Shown here: positions 1 through 5,847 of the stretch, in pieces
Numbering within the stretch: the first letter of the stretch is position 1
Layout: each line of letters begins with the position of its first letter
Source: Halobacteriales archaeon
GTDB taxonomy: Archaea > Thermoplasmatota > SW-10-69-26 > JACQPN01 > JAIVGT01
Length of the DNA stretch: 7,644 nt
Direction: 5' to 3'
NCBI GenBank assembly: GCA_020201485.1
Contig: JAIVGT010000221.1
Location: forward strand, 1-7,644
Program-made: the position numbers and the translations under genes
Notes under the pieces: generated by a model
Database searches by the model: none
What the model saw: only the letters and a program-made list of their open reading frames with translations
What the model was told of the DNA's origin: nothing

Positions 1-1061
1 GGCTGAGCGAGGCGACGCGCCGCACGCTCGCCGCGCAGGCCTTCGCCATGGTCGCGCGCTACGACACCATCATCGACCAGTACTTCCGCCACCACCTGCT
101 GAAGCAGGACTTCCCCCCCATGCTCAACCTGAGCTTCGAGAAGCTGCAGGACCTGCGCTACGGCGAGAACGCCCACCAGCGCGCGGCCTTCTACCGCAGC
201 AAGCCGACGCGCGAGCCGAGCGTGGTCAACGCCAAGCAGCTCCACGGCAAGGAGCTGAGCTTCAACAACATCCTGGACACGGACACGGCCATGGAGCTCA
301 TCAAGGAGTTCGCCGGGCCGAGCGTGGCCATCATCAAGCACGCCACGCCCTGCGGCGTCGCGACGGGCGAGCGCATCCTCGACGCGTGGAAGGACGCCTA
401 CGCCTGCGACACGTACTCGCCCTTCGGCGGCGTCATCGGCCTGAACCGCGCGGTGGACCTGCCGACGGCGGAGGAGATGGGCAAGCTGTTCCTGGAGGTC
501 ATCGCCGCGCCCGGCTACGCCCCGGACGCGCTCGCGCACCTGGAGCAGAAGAAGAACATCCGCCTGCTGGAGGTGCCGGGCCTGGACCACAAGGGCCACT
601 TCGGCGGCCTGCAGTTGCGCAGCATCACCGGCGGCCTGCTCGTGCAGGACCGCGACATCGCCGAGCCCGAGGTCGGGCAGTGGCGCGTCGTGAGCCGGGC
701 CAAGACGAGCGAGGCGATGATGCGCAGCATGGTCTTCGCCTTCCGCACCGTGCGCCACGTCCGCAGCAACAGCGTGCTCTTCGCGCAGGGGGAGAAGACG
801 GTGGCCATCGGCGGCGGGCAGACGGCGCGCGTGGACGCGGCGCGGCTCGCGGTCTGGAAAGGCGGGGAGCGCATCCGGGGCAGCATCATGGCGAGCGACG
901 CGTTCTTCCCGTTCCGCGACGCCGTGGACGAGGCGGCGCAGGCGGGCGTGGCCGGCATCGTGCAGCCGGGCGGGAGCATCCGCGACGCCGAGGTCGTGCA
1001 GGCCGCGGACGAGGCGGGCATCGCCATGGTGTTCACCGGTCAGCGGGCGTTCCGGCACTGA
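1..1061 (+). CDS. purH: Bifunctional purine synthesis protein PurH, 5'-truncated: end of IMP cyclohydrolase domain plus whole AICAR transformylase domain
   Basis: PurH carries out the last two steps of IMP synthesis: formylation of AICAR with 10-formyl-tetrahydrofolate, then ring closure. The frame is open from base 3 and gives 352 residues. The first ones (LSEATRRTLAAQAFA) match the end of the N-terminal cyclohydrolase domain, so roughly 170-180 residues lie off the left edge, judged against the usual length of about 520-530. The ATG at 48 is internal, not the start. Transformylase motifs follow in order: LRYGENAHQ, GKELSFNNILDTDTA, IIKHATPCGVA with the catalytic Lys-His pair (codons 336-341), SPFGGVIGLNR, AIGGGQTARVDAA, SDAFFPFRD and the C-terminal IVQPGGSIRD...FTGQRAFRH. 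The family is certain. One small difference is Thr where many bacterial enzymes have Asn in KHxNPCG. The next gene begins 38 bases on. Confidence 0.96.
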   Translation, partial: LSEATRRTLAAQAFAMVARYDTIIDQYFRHHLLKQDFPPMLNLSFEKLQDLRYGENAHQRAAFYRSKPTREPSVVNAKQLHGKELSFNNILDTDTAMELIKEFAGPSVAIIKHATPCGVATGERILDAWKDAYACDTYSPFGGVIGLNRAVDLPTAEEMGKLFLEVIAAPGYAPDALAHLEQKKNIRLLEVPGLDHKGHFGGLQLRSITGGLLVQDRDIAEPEVGQWRVVSRAKTSEAMMRSMVFAFRTVRHVRSNSVLFAQGEKTVAIGGGQTARVDAARLAVWKGGERIRGSIMASDAFFPFRDAVDEAAQAGVAGIVQPGGSIRDAEVVQAADEAGIAMVFTGQRAFRH

Positions 1062-1070
1062 GCCGGAGCG
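1048..1070 (+). other. Possible stem-loop across the purH stop codon
   Basis: Bases 1048-1056 can pair with 1062-1070 (nine pairs, one of them G-U), leaving the five-base loop ACTGA that holds most of the stop codon. No T-tract follows; the next bases are the promoter-like box of the next gene. It could affect the 3' end of the purH mRNA, but short GC stems are common by chance in DNA this GC-rich. Confidence 0.2.
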
Positions 1071-1077
1071 TTCAAGA
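1070..1077 (+). promoter_or_regulatory. TATA-like box of the surface-protein gene
   Basis: GTTCAAGA is the only AT-richer patch in the 38-base gap. It is centred 26-27 bases before the ATG at 1100, where an archaeal TATA box would lie for an mRNA starting at or next to the start codon. No Shine-Dalgarno site precedes that ATG, and similar boxes precede five other genes at similar distance. Confidence 0.5.
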
Positions 1078-1099
1078 CCGGCCGGGCCGGTGCGCGCCC

Positions 1100-1822
1100 A
1101 TGCGCGCTGCCCTTCTCCTCGCCGTGGTCCTGCTCGCCCCGCTCGCGCTCGCGGGCGACGAGGCGAGCCCGGAGATGACCGACCCGCCGCAGGACGCGCC
1201 GACCGCGGTCGCCTGGGGCGACATCGTCGCCGGCTGGTTCAACGACACCGCGACCGACATCGCGTTCACGATGAAGCTCGCCAGCTACACCGCGCCCCCG
1301 CCGAACTACGTGTGGGGCGTGCAGGCCAACATCGGGCCGCAGCTCTACGGCTGGTACTTGTTCAACTCCGCGGGCCAGGGCGGCGCGCAGTTCTTCTACA
1401 GCAAGTGGGACGCGCAGCAGGGCCCGACGGACCCGCACCAGGGCCAGGGCGAGGTGCGGGCCGCGGCCGGGACCATCACCATGCTCATCCCGAAGGCGTA
1501 CGCGCTGAACGGCACCGCCCCGCCCGGCGTGACGCAGGCCACGGCGTACACCGGCGTGTTCATCGGCGACTCGGTCACGGGCATGGTGCCCTTCGGCCAG
1601 TTCCAGGCCGACGACAGCGCGTCGGGCAAGGACTACCTGTTCGCTCGCGGCGGGCCGGGCGTGGCGAACCCGCCGGGCAACAACACGCCCGGGAACACGA
1701 CGAACCCCAACGGCACGCAGCCCACGGACGGCGGCGCGCAGCCGGCGAAGACGCCGTTCCCCGCAGCGGGGTTGGCGGTCGCGGTCGTCGGCCTCGCCGC
1801 GCTGGCGCGGCGCAAGCGCTGA
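1100..1822 (+). CDS. Secreted, C-terminally membrane-anchored surface protein of unknown function
   Basis: I do not recognise the family of this 240-residue protein. Residues 1-19 form a signal peptide: a short basic start, a Leu/Ala/Val-rich core, and likely cleavage after ALA before Gly-Asp. Residues 35-180 are rich in aromatic, Thr and Gly residues and look like a secreted beta-sandwich. A Pro/Asn/Thr/Gly linker follows (about 188-217), with three Asn-x-Thr sequons at N194, N199 and N204; two more are at N48 and N137. The C-terminus has TPFPAAG, a hydrophobic helix and a final RRKR. This tripartite layout resembles PGF-CTERM archaeosortase substrates, although the exact PGF triplet is missing. 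There are no cysteines, and no catalytic motif is visible. The ATG at 1100 is chosen because the signal peptide begins there and a promoter-like box lies 26-27 bases upstream. It sits between purH and purN but looks separately transcribed. Confidence 0.85.
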   Translation: MRAALLLAVVLLAPLALAGDEASPEMTDPPQDAPTAVAWGDIVAGWFNDTATDIAFTMKLASYTAPPPNYVWGVQANIGPQLYGWYLFNSAGQGGAQFFYSKWDAQQGPTDPHQGQGEVRAAAGTITMLIPKAYALNGTAPPGVTQATAYTGVFIGDSVTGMVPFGQFQADDSASGKDYLFARGGPGVANPPGNNTPGNTTNPNGTQPTDGGAQPAKTPFPAAGLAVAVVGLAALARRKR

Positions 1823-1830
1823 GCGCAGCC

Positions 1831-1839
1831 TTCATCAAG
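1831..1839 (+). promoter_or_regulatory. TATA-like box of purN
   Basis: TTCATCAAG is the AT-rich patch in the 37-base gap and is centred 25 bases before the GTG at 1860. No Shine-Dalgarno match lies before that GTG. Placement agrees with the other candidate boxes in the window. Confidence 0.45.
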
Positions 1840-1841
1840 CC

Positions 1842-1852
1842 CATGCGGCATG
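1842..1852 (+). promoter_or_regulatory. 11-bp palindrome between the purN box and start codon (possible operator)
   Basis: CATGC-G-GCATG is a perfect inverted repeat with five-base arms around a central G. It ends 7 bases before the GTG start, where a bound repressor would block RNA polymerase in a leaderless gene. Only position and symmetry support this; no known purine regulator site is recognised. Confidence 0.2.
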
Positions 1853-1859
1853 CCCGCGC

Positions 1860-2507
1860 GTGCTCCAGCTCGGCGTCCTCGCCAGCGCCAGCGGCACGAA
1901 CCTGCAGGCCATCCTCGACGCCTGCCACGCGCGCCGCATCGACGCCCAGGTCGCCGTCGTCATCAGCGACCGCCGCGACGCGCGCGCCCTCGACCGGGCC
2001 AAGCACGCGGGCGTGCCCATCCACTTCTCCGACCCGGCAGGCCGGCCCCGGGAGGAGCACGACGCGCAGATGACCGACATCCTCGAGGATGCGGGCGTGG
2101 GGCTGGTGTGCATGGCGGGCTACATGCGCATCGTGACCCCGGTGCTGCTCGCGGCCTTCCCGGACCGCGTGGTGAACGTGCATCCGGCCCTGCTCCCCGC
2201 TTTTCCGGGCTTGCGCGCGCAGCGCCAGGCGTTGCAGGCGGGCGTGCGCATCGCCGGGTGCACGACGCACCTCGTGGACGAGCAGGTGGACCACGGGCCC
2301 ATCCTCATGCAAGCGGCCGTGCCCGTCCTCCCCGACGACGACGAGCACGCGCTGAGCATGCGCATCCTGGAGCAGGAGCACATCCTGTACCCGCAGACCA
2401 TCCAGCTCTTCGCCGGGGGACGCGTCGAGGTGCGGGACGGCAAGGCGGTCATCAAGCCGAAGAAGGACCTGCGCGGGGACGAGGCGCTGCGCAGCCCGCC
2501 GGGCTAG
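1860..2507 (+). CDS. purN: Phosphoribosylglycinamide formyltransferase (GAR transformylase)
   Basis: PurN transfers the formyl group of 10-formyl-tetrahydrofolate to glycinamide ribonucleotide, the third step of purine synthesis, in the cytoplasm. The 215-residue product is of normal length. The N-terminal phosphate-binding region reads LASASGTNLQAILDA (residues 7-21). The active site is intact: Asn106 and His108 in NVHPALLPAFPG, and Asp144 in VDEQVDHGPI, which are the same residue numbers as in the E. coli enzyme. MAGYMRIV (85-92) and the C-terminal QEHILYPQ are also typical. The start is the GTG at 1860: the ATGs at 1843 and 1850 are out of frame, and no other in-frame start precedes the conserved LGVLASASG strand. 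The gene ends in a TAG that overlaps the stop of the convergent pirin gene. It belongs with purH, but an unrelated surface-protein gene stands between them. Confidence 0.97.
   Translation: MLQLGVLASASGTNLQAILDACHARRIDAQVAVVISDRRDARALDRAKHAGVPIHFSDPAGRPREEHDAQMTDILEDAGVGLVCMAGYMRIVTPVLLAAFPDRVVNVHPALLPAFPGLRAQRQALQAGVRIAGCTTHLVDEQVDHGPILMQAAVPVLPDDDEHALSMRILEQEHILYPQTIQLFAGGRVEVRDGKAVIKPKKDLRGDEALRSPPG
2504..2507. other. Shared CTAG holding the stop codons of two convergent genes
   Basis: The plus strand reads TAG at 2505-2507, ending purN. The minus strand reads TAG at 2506-2504, ending the pirin gene. The palindrome CTAG therefore ends both frames, and the genes overlap by 4 bp. There is no intergenic space for a terminator on either strand, so the two mRNAs must overlap antisense at their 3' ends. 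Confidence 0.95.
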
Positions 2508-3211
2508 CGCGGCAGGTCGAACAGGAGCACGTGGCTGTCCTCGGCCGCGCGGATGCCGACGATGCCGTCGCGCACGAGGGCCGCGTCGCCGCTGCGCAGC
2601 TGGTCCCCGCCGACCCCGATGCTGCCGGCGATGACGAAGACGTAGGCCTGCCGCCCGCTGTGGACGACGTGCCCGGCGCGCTGGCCCTTCGGCACCTTCG
2701 CCGCGAGCAGCACGGCATCGCTGCCCACGCCCAGCCCGCCCATCTCGCCGCCCGGGCTGGCGAGCGTCGCCCAGCCGCCCTGCGCCGGGAACTCGACCTT
2801 GCGCTGGTCGTACGCCGGGGGCTGGCCGAGGGTGCGCGGGACGAGCCAGATCTGCAGGAAGCGCACCGGTTCGCTGGGCGAGGCGTTCGTCTCGCTGTGC
2901 TCCACGCCCGTGCCGGCGCGCATGAGCTGGACCTCGCCCGCGCGGATGACGTGCTGGTTGCCTTCGCTGTCGCGATGCTCCATCGCGCCATCGAGGACGT
3001 AGCTCACGATCTCCATGTCGCGGTGCGGATGCTCGCCGAAGCCCCGGCCGCCCTGCACGACGTCGTCGTTCAGCACGCGCAGCGGGCCGACGCCCACGTG
3101 CCGCTCGTCGCGGTACTCCCCGAAGCTGAAGCTGTGCCGGCTGAGCAGCCAATCGGTCCTCGTGACGCCGCGCTCCTCGGAGCGGCGGACCTGGATGCCG
3201 GACGAGAGCAT
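2504..3211 (-). CDS. Pirin family protein (bicupin, YhhW/quercetinase-like)
   Basis: Pirins are two-domain cupins binding one metal, usually Fe(II), in the N-terminal domain. Some bacterial members, such as E. coli YhhW, show quercetin dioxygenase activity in vitro, but the physiological role is usually unknown. The product has 235 residues, close to YhhW. Signature stretches are RHSFSFGEY (25-33), GFGEHPHRDMEIVSYVLDG (57-75) and AGTGVEHSE (99-107). The four expected metal ligands are present: His61, His63, His105 and Glu107. The second cupin domain runs from about 130 to 230. The ATG at 3211 leaves an N-terminus typical of the family. A TATA-like CTTAAG lies 26-27 bases upstream, so it may be transcribed alone as well as with the NUDIX and transporter genes. 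Its substrate cannot be read from sequence. Confidence 0.93.
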   Translation of the reverse strand: MLSSGIQVRRSEERGVTRTDWLLSRHSFSFGEYRDERHVGVGPLRVLNDDVVQGGRGFGEHPHRDMEIVSYVLDGAMEHRDSEGNQHVIRAGEVQLMRAGTGVEHSETNASPSEPVRFLQIWLVPRTLGQPPAYDQRKVEFPAQGGWATLASPGGEMGGLGVGSDAVLLAAKVPKGQRAGHVVHSGRQAYVFVIAGSIGVGGDQLRSGDAALVRDGIVGIRAAEDSHVLLFDLPR

Positions 3212-3234
3212 GGCCGTGCAGACCGGGCCGGGTC

Positions 3235-3245
3235 CTTAAGCCTTG
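3235..3245 (-). promoter_or_regulatory. TATA-like box with BRE-like flank for the pirin gene
   Basis: On the minus strand CAAGGCTTAAG precedes the pirin ATG, with CTTAAG centred 26-27 bases upstream. The 8-mer CAAGGCTT also occurs upstream of folP at exactly the same distance from the start (34 to 27 bases before it). The box overlaps the last codon and TAA stop of the NUDIX gene. Confidence 0.5.
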
Positions 3246-3673
3246 GCGGGCAGGAACGGGCCGCGCTCCCACGCCCGCAGCAGCTCGAACAGCCGGTGCA
3301 CGTTCGGGGGGGCTTCCTTCGGCGGCTCGCGGTACCAGCCGTGCTCCGTCCAGCTGCCGTCCCCCACGACGTCGCGCGTGTCCACGTCCACGACGAAGTC
3401 GAAGTTGAGGTGCAGGCCCTTGCTCCCCGCCGTGTGCTCCTCGTAGGCGAGCAGGCCATCGGGGCAGCCGGGCACGGCGAGCGGGTTGCCCTTCGCCGGC
3501 GTGCCCACGAGCCCGGTCTCCTCCTTCAGCTCGCGCAGCGCGGCTTCGAGGGGCGTCTCGTTCGCCTCGACCTCGCCTCCCACCGGCACCCAGAGCTGGA
3601 GGCGCGCGTGGTGGATGAGCAGGACCGCGCCCGCGTTGCGAGCGAGCACGGCGACGCTGAAGGCGCGCCTCAC
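3236..3673 (-). CDS. NUDIX hydrolase
   Basis: NUDIX enzymes hydrolyse nucleoside diphosphates linked to another group, using Mg or Mn held by the NUDIX box. The 145-residue product is one compact domain. The box (G-x5-E-x7-R-E-U-x-E-E-x-G-U) is matched completely at residues 33-55: Gly33, Glu39, Arg47-Glu48-Leu49, Glu51-Glu52, Gly54-Leu55. WVPVGGEVEANE leads into it. Farther on, YEEHTAGSKGLHLNFDFV and PPNVHRLFELL look typical of one small NUDIX subfamily, but no substrate can be assigned. The GTG at 3673 overlaps the TGA of the upstream transporter gene as GTGA, which implies one transcript and coupled translation. A GGTGA ribosome site lies just before it. Its own TAA falls inside the promoter-like box of the pirin gene. 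Confidence 0.94.
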   Translation of the reverse strand: MRRAFSVAVLARNAGAVLLIHHARLQLWVPVGGEVEANETPLEAALRELKEETGLVGTPAKGNPLAVPGCPDGLLAYEEHTAGSKGLHLNFDFVVDVDTRDVVGDGSWTEHGWYREPPKEAPPNVHRLFELLRAWERGPFLPAKA

Positions 3674-4443
3674 ACGCTCACCCCGAGGAGCGTGCCGACG
3701 CCGTACGTGACGAGCGCCGCGGCTCCGCCGAGCGCGACCATCTCCACCGCGCTCTTCCACTTGCTCAGACCGCTGACCCAGGCCTTCACCGCGCCCGCCA
3801 GGCCCAGCCCGCCGAGGGCGAGCACGGTCGCGGCGAGGATGCCCGGCCGCGCGGCCAGGAACGGGAAGGGCAGCACGGGCAGGGCCGCGCCGATGAAGAA
3901 CGCGACCATGACGACGAGGCTGGCCTTGAGCGCGCTGCGCCCCATCTGCGGGCTGATGCCGAACTCCTCGCGCATCATGACGTCGAGGAACTTCTCCGGG
4001 TCCGCCTGCAGCTTGTCCAGCACCTCGTCGAGCGCCGGGCCGTCGATGCCCTTGGCGCGGAAGAACTCCGCCATCTCCTGCCGCTCCAATTCGGGATATT
4101 CGCGGATGTGCCGCTGCTCCAGGCGGCGCTCGGCGTCGTAGTACTCGGCCTGGCTCTTCGTGCTCAGATACTCGCCCATGCCCATGCTCAGCGCCCCGGC
4201 CACGCTCGCCGCCACGCCCGCCACGAGCGCCGCGCGCGCGTCGTTCGTCGCGCCCACCACGCCCGCGACGATGGCGAAGACGCTGACCACGCCGTCGTTG
4301 AAGCCGAGGACGATGTCGCGCACGTAGTTGCGCAGCGGGTTCTGCTCCTCCGCCTCGTGCTTGTGCAGCCCGGCCGGGGGGGCCTTGTGCTCCTTCTCCA
4401 GCTCGGCGAGGGTCTTGGGCCGCGGCGGGGCGGGCTCGGCCAT
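3670..4443 (-). CDS. VIT1/CCC1 family Fe2+/Mn2+ transporter
   Basis: VIT1/CCC1 proteins move Fe(II) or Mn(II) out of the cytoplasm; in eukaryotes they load vacuoles, while in prokaryotes they are thought to act in metal detoxification. The 257-residue product shows the family plan. A hydrophilic N-terminus (1-38) precedes TM1, RDIVLGFNDGVVSVFAIVAG (42-61). TM2 (about 70-90) ends in the hallmark GMGEYLSTKSQ. A charged, Glu-rich cytoplasmic helical insert follows (about 99-165), corresponding to the metal-binding domain known from plant VIT1. TM3-5 are at about 170-195, 200-222 and 230-254. The ATG at 4443 is favoured because the preceding sequence in this frame is not family-like and a TTGAAG box lies about 25 bases upstream. 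It is the first gene of a three-gene minus-strand unit. Choice between iron and manganese is inference. Confidence 0.93.
   Translation of the reverse strand: MAEPAPPRPKTLAELEKEHKAPPAGLHKHEAEEQNPLRNYVRDIVLGFNDGVVSVFAIVAGVVGATNDARAALVAGVAASVAGALSMGMGEYLSTKSQAEYYDAERRLEQRHIREYPELERQEMAEFFRAKGIDGPALDEVLDKLQADPEKFLDVMMREEFGISPQMGRSALKASLVVMVAFFIGAALPVLPFPFLAARPGILAATVLALGGLGLAGAVKAWVSGLSKWKSAVEMVALGGAAALVTYGVGTLLGVSV
3678..3684 (-). promoter_or_regulatory. Shine-Dalgarno-like site of the NUDIX gene
   Basis: The minus strand reads GGGGTGA four bases before the GTG at 3673. GGTGA matches the core complement of the archaeal 16S rRNA 3' end (GGAGGTGA). It lies inside the end of the transporter gene and supports the GTG start of an operon-internal gene. 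The spacing is slightly short. Confidence 0.5.
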
Positions 4444-4463
4444 CAAGGCCGCGAAGGCCTGGC

Positions 4464-4479
4464 CCTTCAACGCCTTTGC
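4464..4479 (-). promoter_or_regulatory. TATA-like box of the VIT1-NUDIX-pirin unit
   Basis: The minus strand reads GCAAAGGCGTTGAAGG. TTGAAG is centred about 25 bases before the ATG at 4443, and the purine-rich CAAAGG just upstream sits where a BRE element would. It resembles the boxes of the pirin, folP and surface-protein genes. It shares the 84-bp divergent region with the folC promoter, which faces the other way. Confidence 0.45.
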
Positions 4480-4500
4480 GGTCCGCGGCGGGCACAACCT

Positions 4501-4507
4501 CCAAATG
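4501..4507 (+). promoter_or_regulatory. Possible TATA-like box of folC
   Basis: CCAAATG is the only AT-richer patch near the right distance, about 23-24 bases before the GTG at 4528. It is weaker and slightly closer than the other candidates. The rest of the divergent region (4444-4527) holds only the opposing transporter box and GC-rich sequence. Confidence 0.3.
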
Positions 4508-4527
4508 CCTGGGCCCCATGGACGCGC

Positions 4528-5808
4528 GTGGACCACCCGCAGGCGATGCGCCTCCTCGGCGGCCTGGAGCGCTTCGGCATGCGCTTCCGCCTCGACGTGA
4601 CCGAGGCCATGCTGCACGCCGTGGGCGACCCGCACCTCGGCCTGCGCGCGTTCCACGTCGGCGGCACGAACGGCAAGGGCAGCGTGTGCGCCTTCCTCAC
4701 CAGCGCGCTCGCCGAATCGGGCCTGAAGGTGGGCACCTACACCAGCCCGCACCTCGTCCGCTTCGAGGAGCGCATCGCCGTGCGCGGCGAGGCCATCAGC
4801 CAGGCCACGGCCGCGGCCTTGGTCGAGGGCGCGCTCCCCGCCATCGAGGCGGCGCGGAAGATGGGCCAGGACCCGACGTACTTCGAGGTGGCGACGGTCA
4901 TGGCCTTCCAGCACTTCGCCGCGGAGCGCGTGGATGCTGCCGTCATCGAGGTCGGCTTGGGGGGCAGGCTCGACGCGACGAACGTGCTGCGCGAGCCGCT
5001 GTGCAGCGTCATCACGAACGTCAGCCTGGACCACACCGAGGTGCTCGGCCCGACGGTGGAGCACATCGCCTGGGACAAGGCGCACATCCTGAAGCGCGGC
5101 TGCCCGGGCGTGACGGGCGCGGAGGGCGCGGCGCTCGGCGTCATCCAGCAGGTGGCGCAGGAGCAGGGCGCGCCGCTGCGCACGCTCGAAGGCTTCCACA
5201 CCGAGATGCGCGCGCAGAACCTGGACAAGCAGGTGGTCGAGCTGCGCAGCGCGTGGCGCGACTACGGCGCGGTCGAGCTTCCCCTCCTGGGCGAGCACCA
5301 GCTCCAGAACGCCTGCCTGGCCATCGCCGCGCTCGAGGAGGCGGTGCCCGCCGGCCTGAACGTGGGCGTGCCGGACGTCCGCCGCGGCCTGGCGCACGCG
5401 CGCTGGCCCGGCCGCCTCCAGGTCCTGGCGCGCAAGCCCGACCTGCTCGTCGATGGGGCGCACAACCCGGGGGCGGTCGAGGCCCTGGCGCGCTTCGTCG
5501 AGGAGCGCGACTGGCCGCACGTCACGCTCGTCCTGGGCATCCTCGCGGACAAGGACTACGCCGGCATGTGCGCCCGCCTCGGCCCCCTGGCCCAGCTCGT
5601 GGTGTGCACGGAGCCGCCGAACACCGCGCGCAAGCTCGACGCGCAGAGCCTGGCGAGCGCCATGCGCCCCCACGCGCGCGTGCACGTCGAGCCCGACCCG
5701 CTGCGCGCCGTCGAGCACGCCCTGCGCAGCACGCCCCGCGACGGGGCGGTCATCGTCGCCGGCAGCCTGTACCTGGCCGGTGCGGTGCTGGCCGAGCGGG
5801 CGCGATGA
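4528..5808 (+). CDS. folC: Folylpolyglutamate synthase / dihydrofolate synthase
   Basis: FolC joins glutamate to dihydropteroate, or to reduced folates, in an ATP-dependent Mur-ligase-type reaction. From the GTG at 4528 the product has 426 residues, close to the 422 of E. coli. The P-loop is HVGGTNGKGS (43-52). Then come TYTSPHLVRFEERI (70-83), EVGLGGRLDATN (141-152), NVSLDHTEVLG (164-174), the lysine that is carbamylated in the family (Lys184 in IAWDKAHILK), and DGAHNP (309-314). IAWDKAH differs from the more usual IA-x-EKAG-I. The ATG at 4546 is an alternative start; GTG is preferred from the position of the upstream box and the usual N-terminal length. Sequence alone does not show whether it makes dihydrofolate, adds further glutamates, or both; the adjacent folP favours the first. 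Its TGA is followed in the same frame by folP. Confidence 0.96.
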   Translation: MDHPQAMRLLGGLERFGMRFRLDVTEAMLHAVGDPHLGLRAFHVGGTNGKGSVCAFLTSALAESGLKVGTYTSPHLVRFEERIAVRGEAISQATAAALVEGALPAIEAARKMGQDPTYFEVATVMAFQHFAAERVDAAVIEVGLGGRLDATNVLREPLCSVITNVSLDHTEVLGPTVEHIAWDKAHILKRGCPGVTGAEGAALGVIQQVAQEQGAPLRTLEGFHTEMRAQNLDKQVVELRSAWRDYGAVELPLLGEHQLQNACLAIAALEEAVPAGLNVGVPDVRRGLAHARWPGRLQVLARKPDLLVDGAHNPGAVEALARFVEERDWPHVTLVLGILADKDYAGMCARLGPLAQLVVCTEPPNTARKLDAQSLASAMRPHARVHVEPDPLRAVEHALRSTPRDGAVIVAGSLYLAGAVLAERAR

Positions 5809-5813
5809 GCGCG

Positions 5814-5825
5814 CAAGGCTTTTCC
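5814..5825 (+). promoter_or_regulatory. TATA-like box with BRE-like flank for folP
   Basis: CAAGGCTTTTCC lies in the 39-base folC-folP gap. Its TTTT is centred 26-27 bases before the GTG at 5848. CAAGGCTT is identical to the pirin promoter 8-mer and at the same distance from the start. It suggests that folP-folB has its own promoter within the folate cluster. Confidence 0.5.
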
Positions 5826-5847
5826 GCGCGCGCGGGGCTCAGGACGC

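Noticed and set aside
48..50. ATG at 48 as the purH start
   Set aside because: The open frame and family similarity continue upstream to the window edge, so this methionine is internal.
1850..4141. Very long stop-free frames of several hundred codons overlapping purN, pirin and the NUDIX gene on either strand
   Set aside because: Their translations are low-complexity Arg/Ala/Pro/Gly strings without motifs, as expected for off-frames in very GC-rich DNA. The overlapping frames carry complete, well-known protein families.
4505..4520. ATGs at 4505 and 4518 as folC starts
   Set aside because: Both are out of frame with FolC; only the GTG at 4528 and the ATG at 4546 are in frame near the conserved start.
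5805..5807. ATG overlapping the folC stop (ATGA), tempting as a coupled folP start
   Set aside because: It is in the wrong frame for FolP; the conserved FolP sequence is read from the GTG at 5848.
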